Assembly (NCBI GenBank): GCA_910579075.1
Contig: CAJTSV010000025.1
Location: forward strand, 3,096 to 29,016
Reading direction: 5' to 3'
Origin: an uncultured Eubacterium sp.
Lineage (GTDB): Bacteria > Bacillota > Clostridia > Lachnospirales > Lachnospiraceae
Length of the DNA stretch: 25,921 bases
The notes below the pieces were generated by a model. It saw only the letters and a list, made by a program, of their open reading frames with translations. It had not been told where the DNA came from and ran no database searches. The translations under genes and the position numbers were made by a program. This document shows, piece by piece, positions 8,541 to 14,936 of this stretch. Every line of letters starts with the position of its first letter. The stretch's first letter is position 1.

Positions 8541-8569
8541 ATAGTAGCATATTCATATTTTATATGCAA
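8541..8569 (-). promoter_or_regulatory. Extended -10 promoter of rpmE with internal inverted repeat
   Basis: On the minus strand TTGCAT (8569-8564), a 17-bp spacer and TACTAT (8546-8541) preceded by TG form an extended -10 promoter. The inverted repeat GCATAT ... ATATGC runs from the -35 box through the spacer. This could be a repressor site, but the spacer is very A+T-rich, so chance is likely. About 60 bases of leader precede the rpmE ATG; autoregulatory L31 leaders are known in Firmicutes but I cannot confirm one here. Confidence 0.65.
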
Positions 8570-8597
8570 GGGTTTTTGTGTATTTTATTCTATTAAT

Positions 8598-10184
8598 TTA
8601 AACCCTGCGTTTCTTAATGACCTGGATGAAGTCCCGGTTATTTCCTGTGCGCGCAAACATGTTCAGGATATTTTCAACCGCTTCATCCGTTTTCATCCCG
8701 TTAATGCCCTTGCGCATAATATCCACGGCTTCCCGTTCTTCCCGGTCTAACAGGAGGTCTTCCCTTCGCGTGCCGGATTTGACGATATCGATAGCCGGAA
8801 ATACCCTCTTTTCGGACAGTTTGCGGTCAAGCACGAGCTCCATATTTCCGGTTCCTTTAAATTCCTCATAAATCACATCATCCATCTTGCTGCCGGTATC
8901 TACCAGTGCCGATGCCAGCACGGTCAGGCTTCCGCCCTCGCGCATATTTCTGGCTGCACCAAAAAAGCGCTTCGGCATATGCAGCGCAGCCGGGTCAAGA
9001 CCGCCGGACAGCGTGCGCCCGCTTGGCGGAACGGTCAGGTTATAAGCCCTTGCCAGGCGCGTGATGCTGTCCAGCAGGATAAGTACGTCGTGTTTATGCT
9101 CAACCAGGCGCTTTGCCCGCTCAATGACCATTTCCGATACCCGCTTATGGTGCTCCGGCAGCTCGTCAAAGGTCGAATATATGACTTCGACATTTTCGCC
9201 CTCAATGGCTTCCTTGATGTCCGTCACTTCTTCCGGGCGTTCATCGATTAACAGAATAATCAGGTGGATTTCCGGGTTGTTAACCTTGACCGCCTGCGCA
9301 ATCTGTTTTAACAGCGTCGTCTTGCCTGCCTTCGGCGGAGACACAATCATGCCCCTCTGCCCCTTGCCGATTGGCGATACGAGGTCTACAATCCGCATCG
9401 AGGTCGTGGTACGGTTTGTTTCCAGGCGCAGCCTTTCATTTGGAAAGATTGGCGTTAAGTCTTCAAAATTCCTTCTCTGGGCAACGACAGACGGATGATA
9501 GCCGTTTATTGTTGTAATGTAAAGTAATGCGCTGAATTTTTCCCCCTGTGTCTTGATTCTTGTATTGCCGCGTACAATATCCCCGGTTTTGAGGCCGAAA
9601 CGGCGTATCTGGGAAGGCGATACATACACGTCGTGCTCGCCTGGCAGGTAGTTCTCGCACCGGATAAATCCGTACCCGTCGGGCATGACTTCCAAAATCC
9701 CGTCTGCCGTCACGCCGCTGTCCAGCTCAGAATTGATATCGTCCCGTCCTTCCCCGTCCGGCCTGCGCGGGCGCATTTCACGCGCCTGATTCTGGTTCTG
9801 ATGGGAATCCTGCTTATCTGAGCGGTTTTCCATCCGGCTGTCCGTCCTGTCCGAGCGGTTTTCCGGCCGGCTGTCCGTCCTGTCCGAGCGGTTTTCCGGC
9901 CGGCTGTCTGCACGCTCTGCCCTGTTTTCTGTCCGGTCTGCCCTTGCGGCAGCTCCCTGGCCGGAAGGCTCTGTTTTTGCCGTTTCCTGCTGCGGTTGTG
10001 TTTTCGTACCCTGCTCCTGCCCGTCCTGGCTGGTTTGTTCATTCTGTCCCTTAAGTTTTTCATCCTCGGCTACCATCCGGTCAATCAGGTCTGCTTTCTT
10101 CAGTCCGGTCACGCCTTTGAGCTCACGCGCTTTCGCAAGCTCTCTGAGCACTGCCAAAGATAATGTTTCATATTTTTCCCTCAT
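8598..10184 (-). CDS. rho: Transcription termination factor Rho with long disordered insertion
   Basis: Rho is the hexameric RNA-dependent ATPase that terminates untranslated transcripts. The order is: N-terminal helical domain (about 1-45), a hydrophilic insertion (about 46-155), the cold-shock-like RNA-binding domain (about 160-235, with GYGFIRCENYLPGEHDVYVS), and the ATPase. The ATPase has Walker A PPKAGKTT (283-290), Walker B VLILLD (367-372) and the R-loop region LSGGLDPAALHMPKRFFGAARN. At 528 residues it is about 100 longer than a minimal Rho. The excess is the insertion, which is rich in Glu, Arg, Asp, Gln and Asn and includes four 11-residue repeats at 86-129. All catalytic motifs are intact. 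AGGAG lies before the ATG at 10184. The gene has a long A+T-rich leader. Confidence 0.97.
   Translation of the reverse strand: MREKYETLSLAVLRELAKARELKGVTGLKKADLIDRMVAEDEKLKGQNEQTSQDGQEQGTKTQPQQETAKTEPSGQGAAARADRTENRAERADSRPENRSDRTDSRPENRSDRTDSRMENRSDKQDSHQNQNQAREMRPRRPDGEGRDDINSELDSGVTADGILEVMPDGYGFIRCENYLPGEHDVYVSPSQIRRFGLKTGDIVRGNTRIKTQGEKFSALLYITTINGYHPSVVAQRRNFEDLTPIFPNERLRLETNRTTTSMRIVDLVSPIGKGQRGMIVSPPKAGKTTLLKQIAQAVKVNNPEIHLIILLIDERPEEVTDIKEAIEGENVEVIYSTFDELPEHHKRVSEMVIERAKRLVEHKHDVLILLDSITRLARAYNLTVPPSGRTLSGGLDPAALHMPKRFFGAARNMREGGSLTVLASALVDTGSKMDDVIYEEFKGTGNMELVLDRKLSEKRVFPAIDIVKSGTRREDLLLDREEREAVDIMRKGINGMKTDEAVENILNMFARTGNNRDFIQVIKKRRV
9798..9929 (-). repeat. 33-bp tandem repeat inside rho (four units)
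   Basis: Four consecutive 11-residue units (residues 86-96, 97-107, 108-118, 119-129) follow the pattern ENRSDRTDSRP. The two central units are almost identical in DNA; the outer two have diverged. It is in frame, so copy-number change would lengthen or shorten the disordered arm of Rho without breaking the gene. Confidence 0.9.
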
Positions 10185-10197
10185 TCAAATTCTCCTA

Positions 10198-10320
10198 TTC
10201 TAATATTCGTAATACTGGGATTCAATAATCCGAATGTCATAAAATCGCTGAAGTCTGTTTGAACAAACTGTGAATTTAATCTGACTATAGATATTCTAAA
10301 TATATTCTAATACTTTCTAA
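10198..10320 (-). repeat. TTAGAA motif repeats in the rho leader, three with helical phasing
   Basis: On the minus strand TTAGAA occurs at 10320-10315, 10310-10305 and 10299-10294, stepping by 10 and 11 bp, and once more at 10203-10198 just before the ribosome binding site. The region lies downstream of the predicted rho promoter, inside the transcribed leader. A short hairpin (GGATT / AATCC) lies between the cluster and the gene. Function unknown. Confidence 0.6.
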
Positions 10321-10356
10321 TGACCGCAGCTATGCAGCCTGTCCGAACTATTTACC

Positions 10357-10362
10357 ATTATA
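10357..10362 (-). promoter_or_regulatory. rho: Probable -10 box of the rho promoter
   Basis: A perfect TATAAT lies at 10362-10357 on the minus strand. The hexamer 17 bp upstream (TTTCTA) is a poor -35 box, so the promoter is incomplete by consensus. If used, the leader is about 165 bases long. Together with the divergent malic enzyme promoter this accounts for most of the 320-bp gap between rho and the malic enzyme gene. Confidence 0.55.
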
Positions 10363-10395
10363 CACCATTCTTTTTAAAATAGAAAGACCTTTTTG

Positions 10396-10424
10396 TTGAT
10401 TTTTAAAAATCACAATGCTATGAT
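10396..10424 (+). promoter_or_regulatory. Promoter of the malic enzyme gene
   Basis: TTGATT (10396-10401), a 17-bp spacer and TATGAT (10419-10424) make a good sigma-A-type promoter on the plus strand, about 80 bp before the start codon. A small hairpin, TGCCTG (10476-10481) with CAGGCA (10485-10490), sits directly before the ribosome binding site. Confidence 0.7.
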
Positions 10425-10504
10425 ATTACTGGCCACAAAGTGAACAGTAACGCGCCTGCCCGCTATATAAATACTTGCCTGGAACAGGCAGAATGGAGTT
10501 AATT

Positions 10505-11662
10505 ATGGACTTAAAAGAAAAATCTATCCAGATGCACCGGGAATGGAACGGAAAATTAGAAACAGTATCAAAATCACCCGTTCAGACACGGGAAGACCTC
10601 GCCATCGCCTATACACCCGGTGTCGCAGAGCCCTGCCGGCTGATTGCAAAAGATAAATCCCTTGCTTATACATACACGATAAAATCCAATACCGTCGCTG
10701 TCGTTTCGGACGGAAGCGCCGTGCTCGGCCTTGGAAATATCGGGCCGTATGCGGCAATGCCGGTTATGGAAGGCAAATGCGTGCTGTTTAAGGAATTCGG
10801 CGGCATCAATGCCGTTCCTATCTGTCTGGACACACAGGACACCGAAGAAATCATCCAGGCCGTGAAAAACATCGCACCGGGCTTTGGCGGCATTAACCTC
10901 GAGGACATCTGCGCGCCGCGCTGTTTTGAAATCGAATCCCGCTTAAAACAGATGCTGGACATCCCGGTCTTTCATGACGACCAGCACGGCACGGCTATCG
11001 TCGTGCTTGCAGGCATTATCAACAGCCTGCGGCTGACCGGAAAGAAAAAAGAACAGTGCCGGGCCGTTGTCAACGGAGCCGGTTCTGCCGGAATTGCCAT
11101 TACAAAGCTGCTGTTATCCTACGGGCTTGAACACATCACCATGTGCGACCGCCATGGCATCATCGGAGAAGGCTATCCGGACCTGAACTGGATGCAGCAG
11201 GAAATGGTACAGCTGACCAACCTGGAACACGCATCCGGCACGCTTGCCGACGCCTTAAAGGGCGCGGATATTTTTGTCGGCGTTTCTGCGCCGGGCATTG
11301 TCACGCAGGAAATGGCTGCTTCCATGAATCAGGATGCCATCCTGTTTGCGATGGCCAATCCGGTGCCGGAAATTATGCCGGATGCCGCAAAAGCTGCCGG
11401 CGTGCGCATTATCGGAACCGGCAGGAGCGATTTCCCGAACCAGGTCAACAACGTCGCGGCTTTTCCGGGCATCTTCAAAGGCGCGCTCGAAGGACGCGCA
11501 AGGCAGATTACCGAAGAAATGAAGCTCGCGGCAGCCGAAGCGATTGCCGGACTGGTATCGGACGAACAGCTGTGTGATGAATTTATTATGCCGGAAGCTT
11601 TCGACCCGCGCATCGCACAGGTAGTCAGCGAAGCCGTAAAAGCGCATATCCCAGCAGTCTGA
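10505..11662 (+). CDS. Malic enzyme (malate dehydrogenase, oxaloacetate-decarboxylating)
   Basis: This cytosolic enzyme converts malate to pyruvate and CO2 with NAD(P)+. The 385-residue product is the short bacterial type without a phosphotransacetylase tail. It has the malic domain with AYTPGVAEPC (35-44, Tyr36), a catalytic-type Lys at EGK (about 91), metal ligands in NLEDICAP (E133, D134) and HDDQHGTA (157-164). The Rossmann motif GAGSAGIA (191-198) follows. I cannot decide NAD against NADP from sequence. I placed the start at the ATG at 10505, which has GGAG 6 bp upstream and yields MDLKEKSIQMHREWNGK; a TTG at 10475 would add ten residues inside a hairpin. It is the only plus-strand gene in the window, with its own promoter and terminator, and it converges on phosphofructokinase. 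Confidence 0.94.
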   Translation: MDLKEKSIQMHREWNGKLETVSKSPVQTREDLAIAYTPGVAEPCRLIAKDKSLAYTYTIKSNTVAVVSDGSAVLGLGNIGPYAAMPVMEGKCVLFKEFGGINAVPICLDTQDTEEIIQAVKNIAPGFGGINLEDICAPRCFEIESRLKQMLDIPVFHDDQHGTAIVVLAGIINSLRLTGKKKEQCRAVVNGAGSAGIAITKLLLSYGLEHITMCDRHGIIGEGYPDLNWMQQEMVQLTNLEHASGTLADALKGADIFVGVSAPGIVTQEMAASMNQDAILFAMANPVPEIMPDAAKAAGVRIIGTGRSDFPNQVNNVAAFPGIFKGALEGRARQITEEMKLAAAEAIAGLVSDEQLCDEFIMPEAFDPRIAQVVSEAVKAHIPAV

Positions 11663-11714
11663 GCATGTTTCCGGCTTTTCCGATTTTGCTGCACGAAAAT
11701 CCGGCTGCATGCAG

Positions 11715-11762
11715 ATATCCGGAAGAATCCCTCTGTTCATGGCATTCTTCCGGATATTTTTT
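11715..11762 (+). terminator. Strong intrinsic terminator after malic enzyme
   Basis: A perfect 14-bp stem (11715-11728 with 11744-11757) starting ATATCCGG is followed by a T run. It is the longest perfect hairpin in the window and ends the plus-strand transcript between the convergent genes. Confidence 0.92.
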
Positions 11763-11783
11763 CCTGCATATTCTCATACAGCC

Positions 11784-11908
11784 TTCTCAGAACCAGCTGC
11801 CTTCCCAGATGCTGCTTACTGCCTGTCAACCACAATATCCATACCATCTTTTCAGGAGCAGCCGCCTTTCCAGATGCTGCTTACTACTGCCTGTCAATCA
11901 CAATATGC
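11784..11908 (-). repeat. Degenerate direct duplication of the phosphofructokinase 3' end
   Basis: Copy 1 (11784-11840) and copy 2 (11849-11908) match at about 50 of 57 aligned positions by eye, with one 3-base indel, and are offset by 65-68 bp. Copy 2 includes the real last codons of the phosphofructokinase gene (HIVIDRQ, then stop). Copy 1, read in the same sense, still spells IVVDRQ followed by a stop. It therefore looks like the tail of a former second gene copy. Apart from this and the malic enzyme terminator, the 220-bp gap holds nothing I recognise. Confidence 0.8.
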
Positions 11909-13113
11909 CTTGGCTGGCCTGTAATCATAATCGGCGTCAGCTCCGCCTGAATCAGCGGCCGGATGTAATTTACAAATTCCGCGCTTACATTCGTCCCGTT
12001 TTCGGTAATCCACTCCAGCGGCACCTTTTTTTCGATATTTGCAATCTTATGCACGTCGTATAAATCCGTTGTGCAGATATACGGGTCTGTAGAAACACGC
12101 TTTAAAATAACCATTTTGGCTGTTTCCCCGTCAAAAGCTGCTTTGACCGCAGAACCGCCGACCTGGTAGGCTTCTGTAATATCCACGCGGGATGTCATGT
12201 GCCCGGCACACCGCTGCAGGGTTGACAGCTCAATCGACCTGGATTTGCATCCGTATTTTTCGCTGACCAGCGAAGCCAGATATCTCGCCGTGCCGCTTAA
12301 CTGCTTATGCCCGAACGAATCCACATATTCTGTATGGTTTGTCAGCTCAAATACATACCTGCCGTCCTGTGTGCGTATGCCCTCTGAGACTGCAATTACA
12401 ATAGAATTTTTCTGCTCAAACAGCTTCCCGACGCGTTCTAAAAATGCATCCACGTCAAACGCAAGCTCTGGCAGGCAGATCATATCCACGCCTTCACAGT
12501 CCTCGCATTTTGCAAGCGCAGCCGCGCCTGTCAGCCAGCCGGCATTGCGCCCCATAATCTCAATCACGGTCGCCTGGCGGATATCATATACGAGCCCGTC
12601 GCGGATGACTTCCTTGGAAACAGACGCGATAAACTTGGCAGCACTGCCATAGCCCGGCGTATGGTCTGTCACAGCCAGGTCATTATCAATGGTCTTTGGA
12701 ACACCGATAAAGCGGATAGGGCTGTTTAACAGGATTGCATAATCCGACAGCTTTTTAATCGTGTCCATCGAGTCGTTGCCGCCGATATAGAAAAATGCGG
12801 TAATCTCATACTCTGCCAGAATTTCAAAAATCCGGTCGTAAAGCTCCCTGTTTTCCCCGATTTCCGGCAGCTTGTACCTGCAGGAGCCTAAAAATGCAGA
12901 CGGTGTCCGCTTTAACAGCTCCAAATCCAGGTCTGTACGGATTTTTTCACTCATATCCACGATTTTCTTCTCCAAAAAACCCTGGATTCCGTTCCGCATG
13001 CCGTATACTTTCTCTGCTCCTAAATCCTTCGCCGTCTTGTACACCCCTGCAAGACTGGAATTGATAACGGATGTCGGCCCGCCGGACTGCCCCACAATTA
13101 CATTTTTTGCCAT
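11884..13113 (-). CDS. 6-phosphofructokinase, probably pyrophosphate-dependent
   Basis: It phosphorylates fructose 6-phosphate to fructose 1,6-bisphosphate in glycolysis. The 409-residue protein begins with the family P-loop region VGQSGGPTSVINSS. The phosphate-donor loop reads IGGNDS (110-115) where ATP enzymes have GGDGS. The catalytic loop reads PKTIDND (139-145, base D143) where ATP enzymes have PGTIDND. Asp at the second and Lys at the third of these diagnostic places are the known signature of pyrophosphate-dependent enzymes, so I infer PPi as donor; the Asn in place of the first Asp is a variation. MGRNAGWL follows at about 188-195, as expected. GGGAGG precedes the ATG at 13113. It has its own promoter. 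Confidence 0.9.
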   Translation of the reverse strand: MAKNVIVGQSGGPTSVINSSLAGVYKTAKDLGAEKVYGMRNGIQGFLEKKIVDMSEKIRTDLDLELLKRTPSAFLGSCRYKLPEIGENRELYDRIFEILAEYEITAFFYIGGNDSMDTIKKLSDYAILLNSPIRFIGVPKTIDNDLAVTDHTPGYGSAAKFIASVSKEVIRDGLVYDIRQATVIEIMGRNAGWLTGAAALAKCEDCEGVDMICLPELAFDVDAFLERVGKLFEQKNSIVIAVSEGIRTQDGRYVFELTNHTEYVDSFGHKQLSGTARYLASLVSEKYGCKSRSIELSTLQRCAGHMTSRVDITEAYQVGGSAVKAAFDGETAKMVILKRVSTDPYICTTDLYDVHKIANIEKKVPLEWITENGTNVSAEFVNYIRPLIQAELTPIMITGQPRHIVIDRQ

Positions 13114-13153
13114 AAAAACCTCCCAAAATCAATGATTTTATTCATACATGCCC

Positions 13154-13182
13154 ATTTTAACATAAATTGTCAGAATACTCAA
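13154..13182 (-). promoter_or_regulatory. Promoter of the phosphofructokinase gene
   Basis: On the minus strand TTGAGT (13182-13177), a 17-bp spacer and TAAAAT (13159-13154), preceded by TG, form an extended -10 promoter. The -35 box overlaps the stop codon of the ABC transporter gene. I see no terminator after that gene, so some read-through into phosphofructokinase is possible. Confidence 0.7.
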
Positions 13183-14924
13183 CCCTTGTTCCGGATTATC
13201 TTTCCGTTTTCGACTTTAAAAATAATATCACATTCCTCGATTGTCGTCAGCCTGTGCGCAATAATAACAAGCGTCTTGCGCCCATGCAGGCTGTTTACGG
13301 ACTCCATAATCGCTGCCTCGGTCTCATTATCCAGGGCAGATGTCGCTTCGTCAAAAATCACAATTTCCGGGTCTGTATACAGCGCCCTTGCAATCCCAAT
13401 CCGCTGGCGCTGCCCGCCGGACAGGCGCACGCCGCGCTCGCCGATTTTGGTTTCCATGCCTTGCGGAAGGCTGTCTAGAAAGGGCTTTAGCTGTGCTTCC
13501 TCAATCGCCCTTAATACCTGTGCGTCATCTATATCTTCCTTTTTCTGCCCGAACGCAATATTGGCGCGTATCGTATCATCCAGCATATAAATGGCCTGCG
13601 GAATATAGCTGACATGCGAAAGCCAGCCGGCATAGTCCTCGCGGATGTCCCGCCCGTCTGCCAGAACCTCACCGGACTGCGGCAGCAAAAGACCGAGCAG
13701 GATATCCACGGCCGTCGTCTTGCCGGAACCGGAAGTACCGATGATGCCGACCGATTTTCCTGCCGGAATGACCATATCCGCGCCGTCCAGCACATCGGCC
13801 GGCGCATTCGGATAGCGGAAGCGGATATTGCGCAGTTCAAACTGCTTTTCGTATGTGAGCGCTGCCTGCTCCTTTTTTATGTCCGGATGCCGGTGCTTCT
13901 GGCTTTCCAGGTTTTTGGCCGCCTTCAGGTTTTTTATCAGGTTGTCCAGCATCGGCTCCTGAAACGCCGCCGAATTGACCGCCCCGCTGATGCGCGTCGT
14001 GCTCGGCAGAAGGCGGACTGCGGCAAATGCAAATGCCGTCAGCTGCGGCATCAGCCTGTCAATGCTCTGTCCGGCGCTCAAAAGCCCCATTATCACCGCC
14101 AGCACGGATGCAACACTGACTGCTTCGATTAAAAGCCTTGGCATCATCGTCACGACACTGTTGATTTTTTCGGCATCGATGGCTTTTTTGCCATAAATGG
14201 CATATTCCTCAATAAAATACTCCTCTTTGTGGCTGACCTTGACGTCCTTGATGCCGTTTAAGGACTGCAGCATCCATTTTGTGGACAGCGACGTATTTTT
14301 CGTAAACCGCTGGCTGGCCCGGCGCAGCACCGGCTTGACCGCCTTAAACATCACAAGCATGATAAATCCCAGCACCAGCCCGATTAAAGCGGCCATGCCC
14401 GGGTCAATAATCAGGATAATCAGAATCAGCGCAGCGCTGACAATGACTTCCGTAAAAAAATTCAGCACAGTCGTCAGCAGGCTGAATGCGTTGATAACAT
14501 CCGTATTGATAATGCGCATGATTTCGGCAGTCGTAGCGTTTAAATAAAATTCATACGGGCGGTACATATAGATGCGCAGCAGCTGCTTCTGCACCTGGAA
14601 CCGGCTGTTACATACAAACCGGTACTGCAGGTAATATTCCAAAAACAGGTACGCGTTTTTAAATATATAGATAAACAAAAGCGCGCCCAGTATCAGCATC
14701 ATTGCTTCGTAATACGTGCTGATATGAAACATGCCGCAGATTGCCTGCATATAAGGCTTTTCCATAAAATGCGCATCTGTCACCGCTGTCATCAGCGGCA
14801 GTACAAGCGATACCCCCGCCATTTCCAGCACTGCGCCAAATACCATCAAAACGCCAAGCAGCAGGATGCGCACCTGCTGCTCCCTGCTCATGATACTGCG
14901 GAATTTTTTCACAATACGAATCAT
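13179..14924 (-). CDS. ABC-type flippase/exporter, PglK/MsbA-like (membrane and ATPase domains fused)
   Basis: This is a half-transporter of 581 residues, expected to dimerise. It has an N-terminal six-helix membrane domain (about 15-310) and a C-terminal nucleotide-binding domain (about 360-575). The latter shows Walker A GTSGSGKT (396-403), a Q-loop Gln (443), the signature LSGGQ (501-505), Walker B IVIFDE (521-526) and the H-loop His (557), so it is catalytically complete. The family includes exporters of lipids, lipid-linked oligosaccharides and peptides. Because it is the last gene of a glycan unit with an initiating transferase, I infer that it flips an undecaprenyl-linked glycan, as PglK does in Campylobacter. 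It lies 12 bp after the dehydratase stop, with AAGGAG in the gap. Substrate is inference. Confidence 0.9.
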   Translation of the reverse strand: MIRIVKKFRSIMSREQQVRILLLGVLMVFGAVLEMAGVSLVLPLMTAVTDAHFMEKPYMQAICGMFHISTYYEAMMLILGALLFIYIFKNAYLFLEYYLQYRFVCNSRFQVQKQLLRIYMYRPYEFYLNATTAEIMRIINTDVINAFSLLTTVLNFFTEVIVSAALILIILIIDPGMAALIGLVLGFIMLVMFKAVKPVLRRASQRFTKNTSLSTKWMLQSLNGIKDVKVSHKEEYFIEEYAIYGKKAIDAEKINSVVTMMPRLLIEAVSVASVLAVIMGLLSAGQSIDRLMPQLTAFAFAAVRLLPSTTRISGAVNSAAFQEPMLDNLIKNLKAAKNLESQKHRHPDIKKEQAALTYEKQFELRNIRFRYPNAPADVLDGADMVIPAGKSVGIIGTSGSGKTTAVDILLGLLLPQSGEVLADGRDIREDYAGWLSHVSYIPQAIYMLDDTIRANIAFGQKKEDIDDAQVLRAIEEAQLKPFLDSLPQGMETKIGERGVRLSGGQRQRIGIARALYTDPEIVIFDEATSALDNETEAAIMESVNSLHGRKTLVIIAHRLTTIEECDIIFKVENGKIIRNKG

Positions 14925-14936
14925 GCTCCCTGCTCC

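Noticed and set aside
9798..9929. Possible CRISPR array
   Set aside because: The 33-bp units are contiguous, in frame and without unique spacers; they encode an 11-residue repeat in Rho.
10475..10504. TTG at 10475 as the malic enzyme start
   Set aside because: It lies at the edge of a small hairpin without a ribosome site; the ATG at 10505 has GGAG at the right distance and gives the usual N-terminus.
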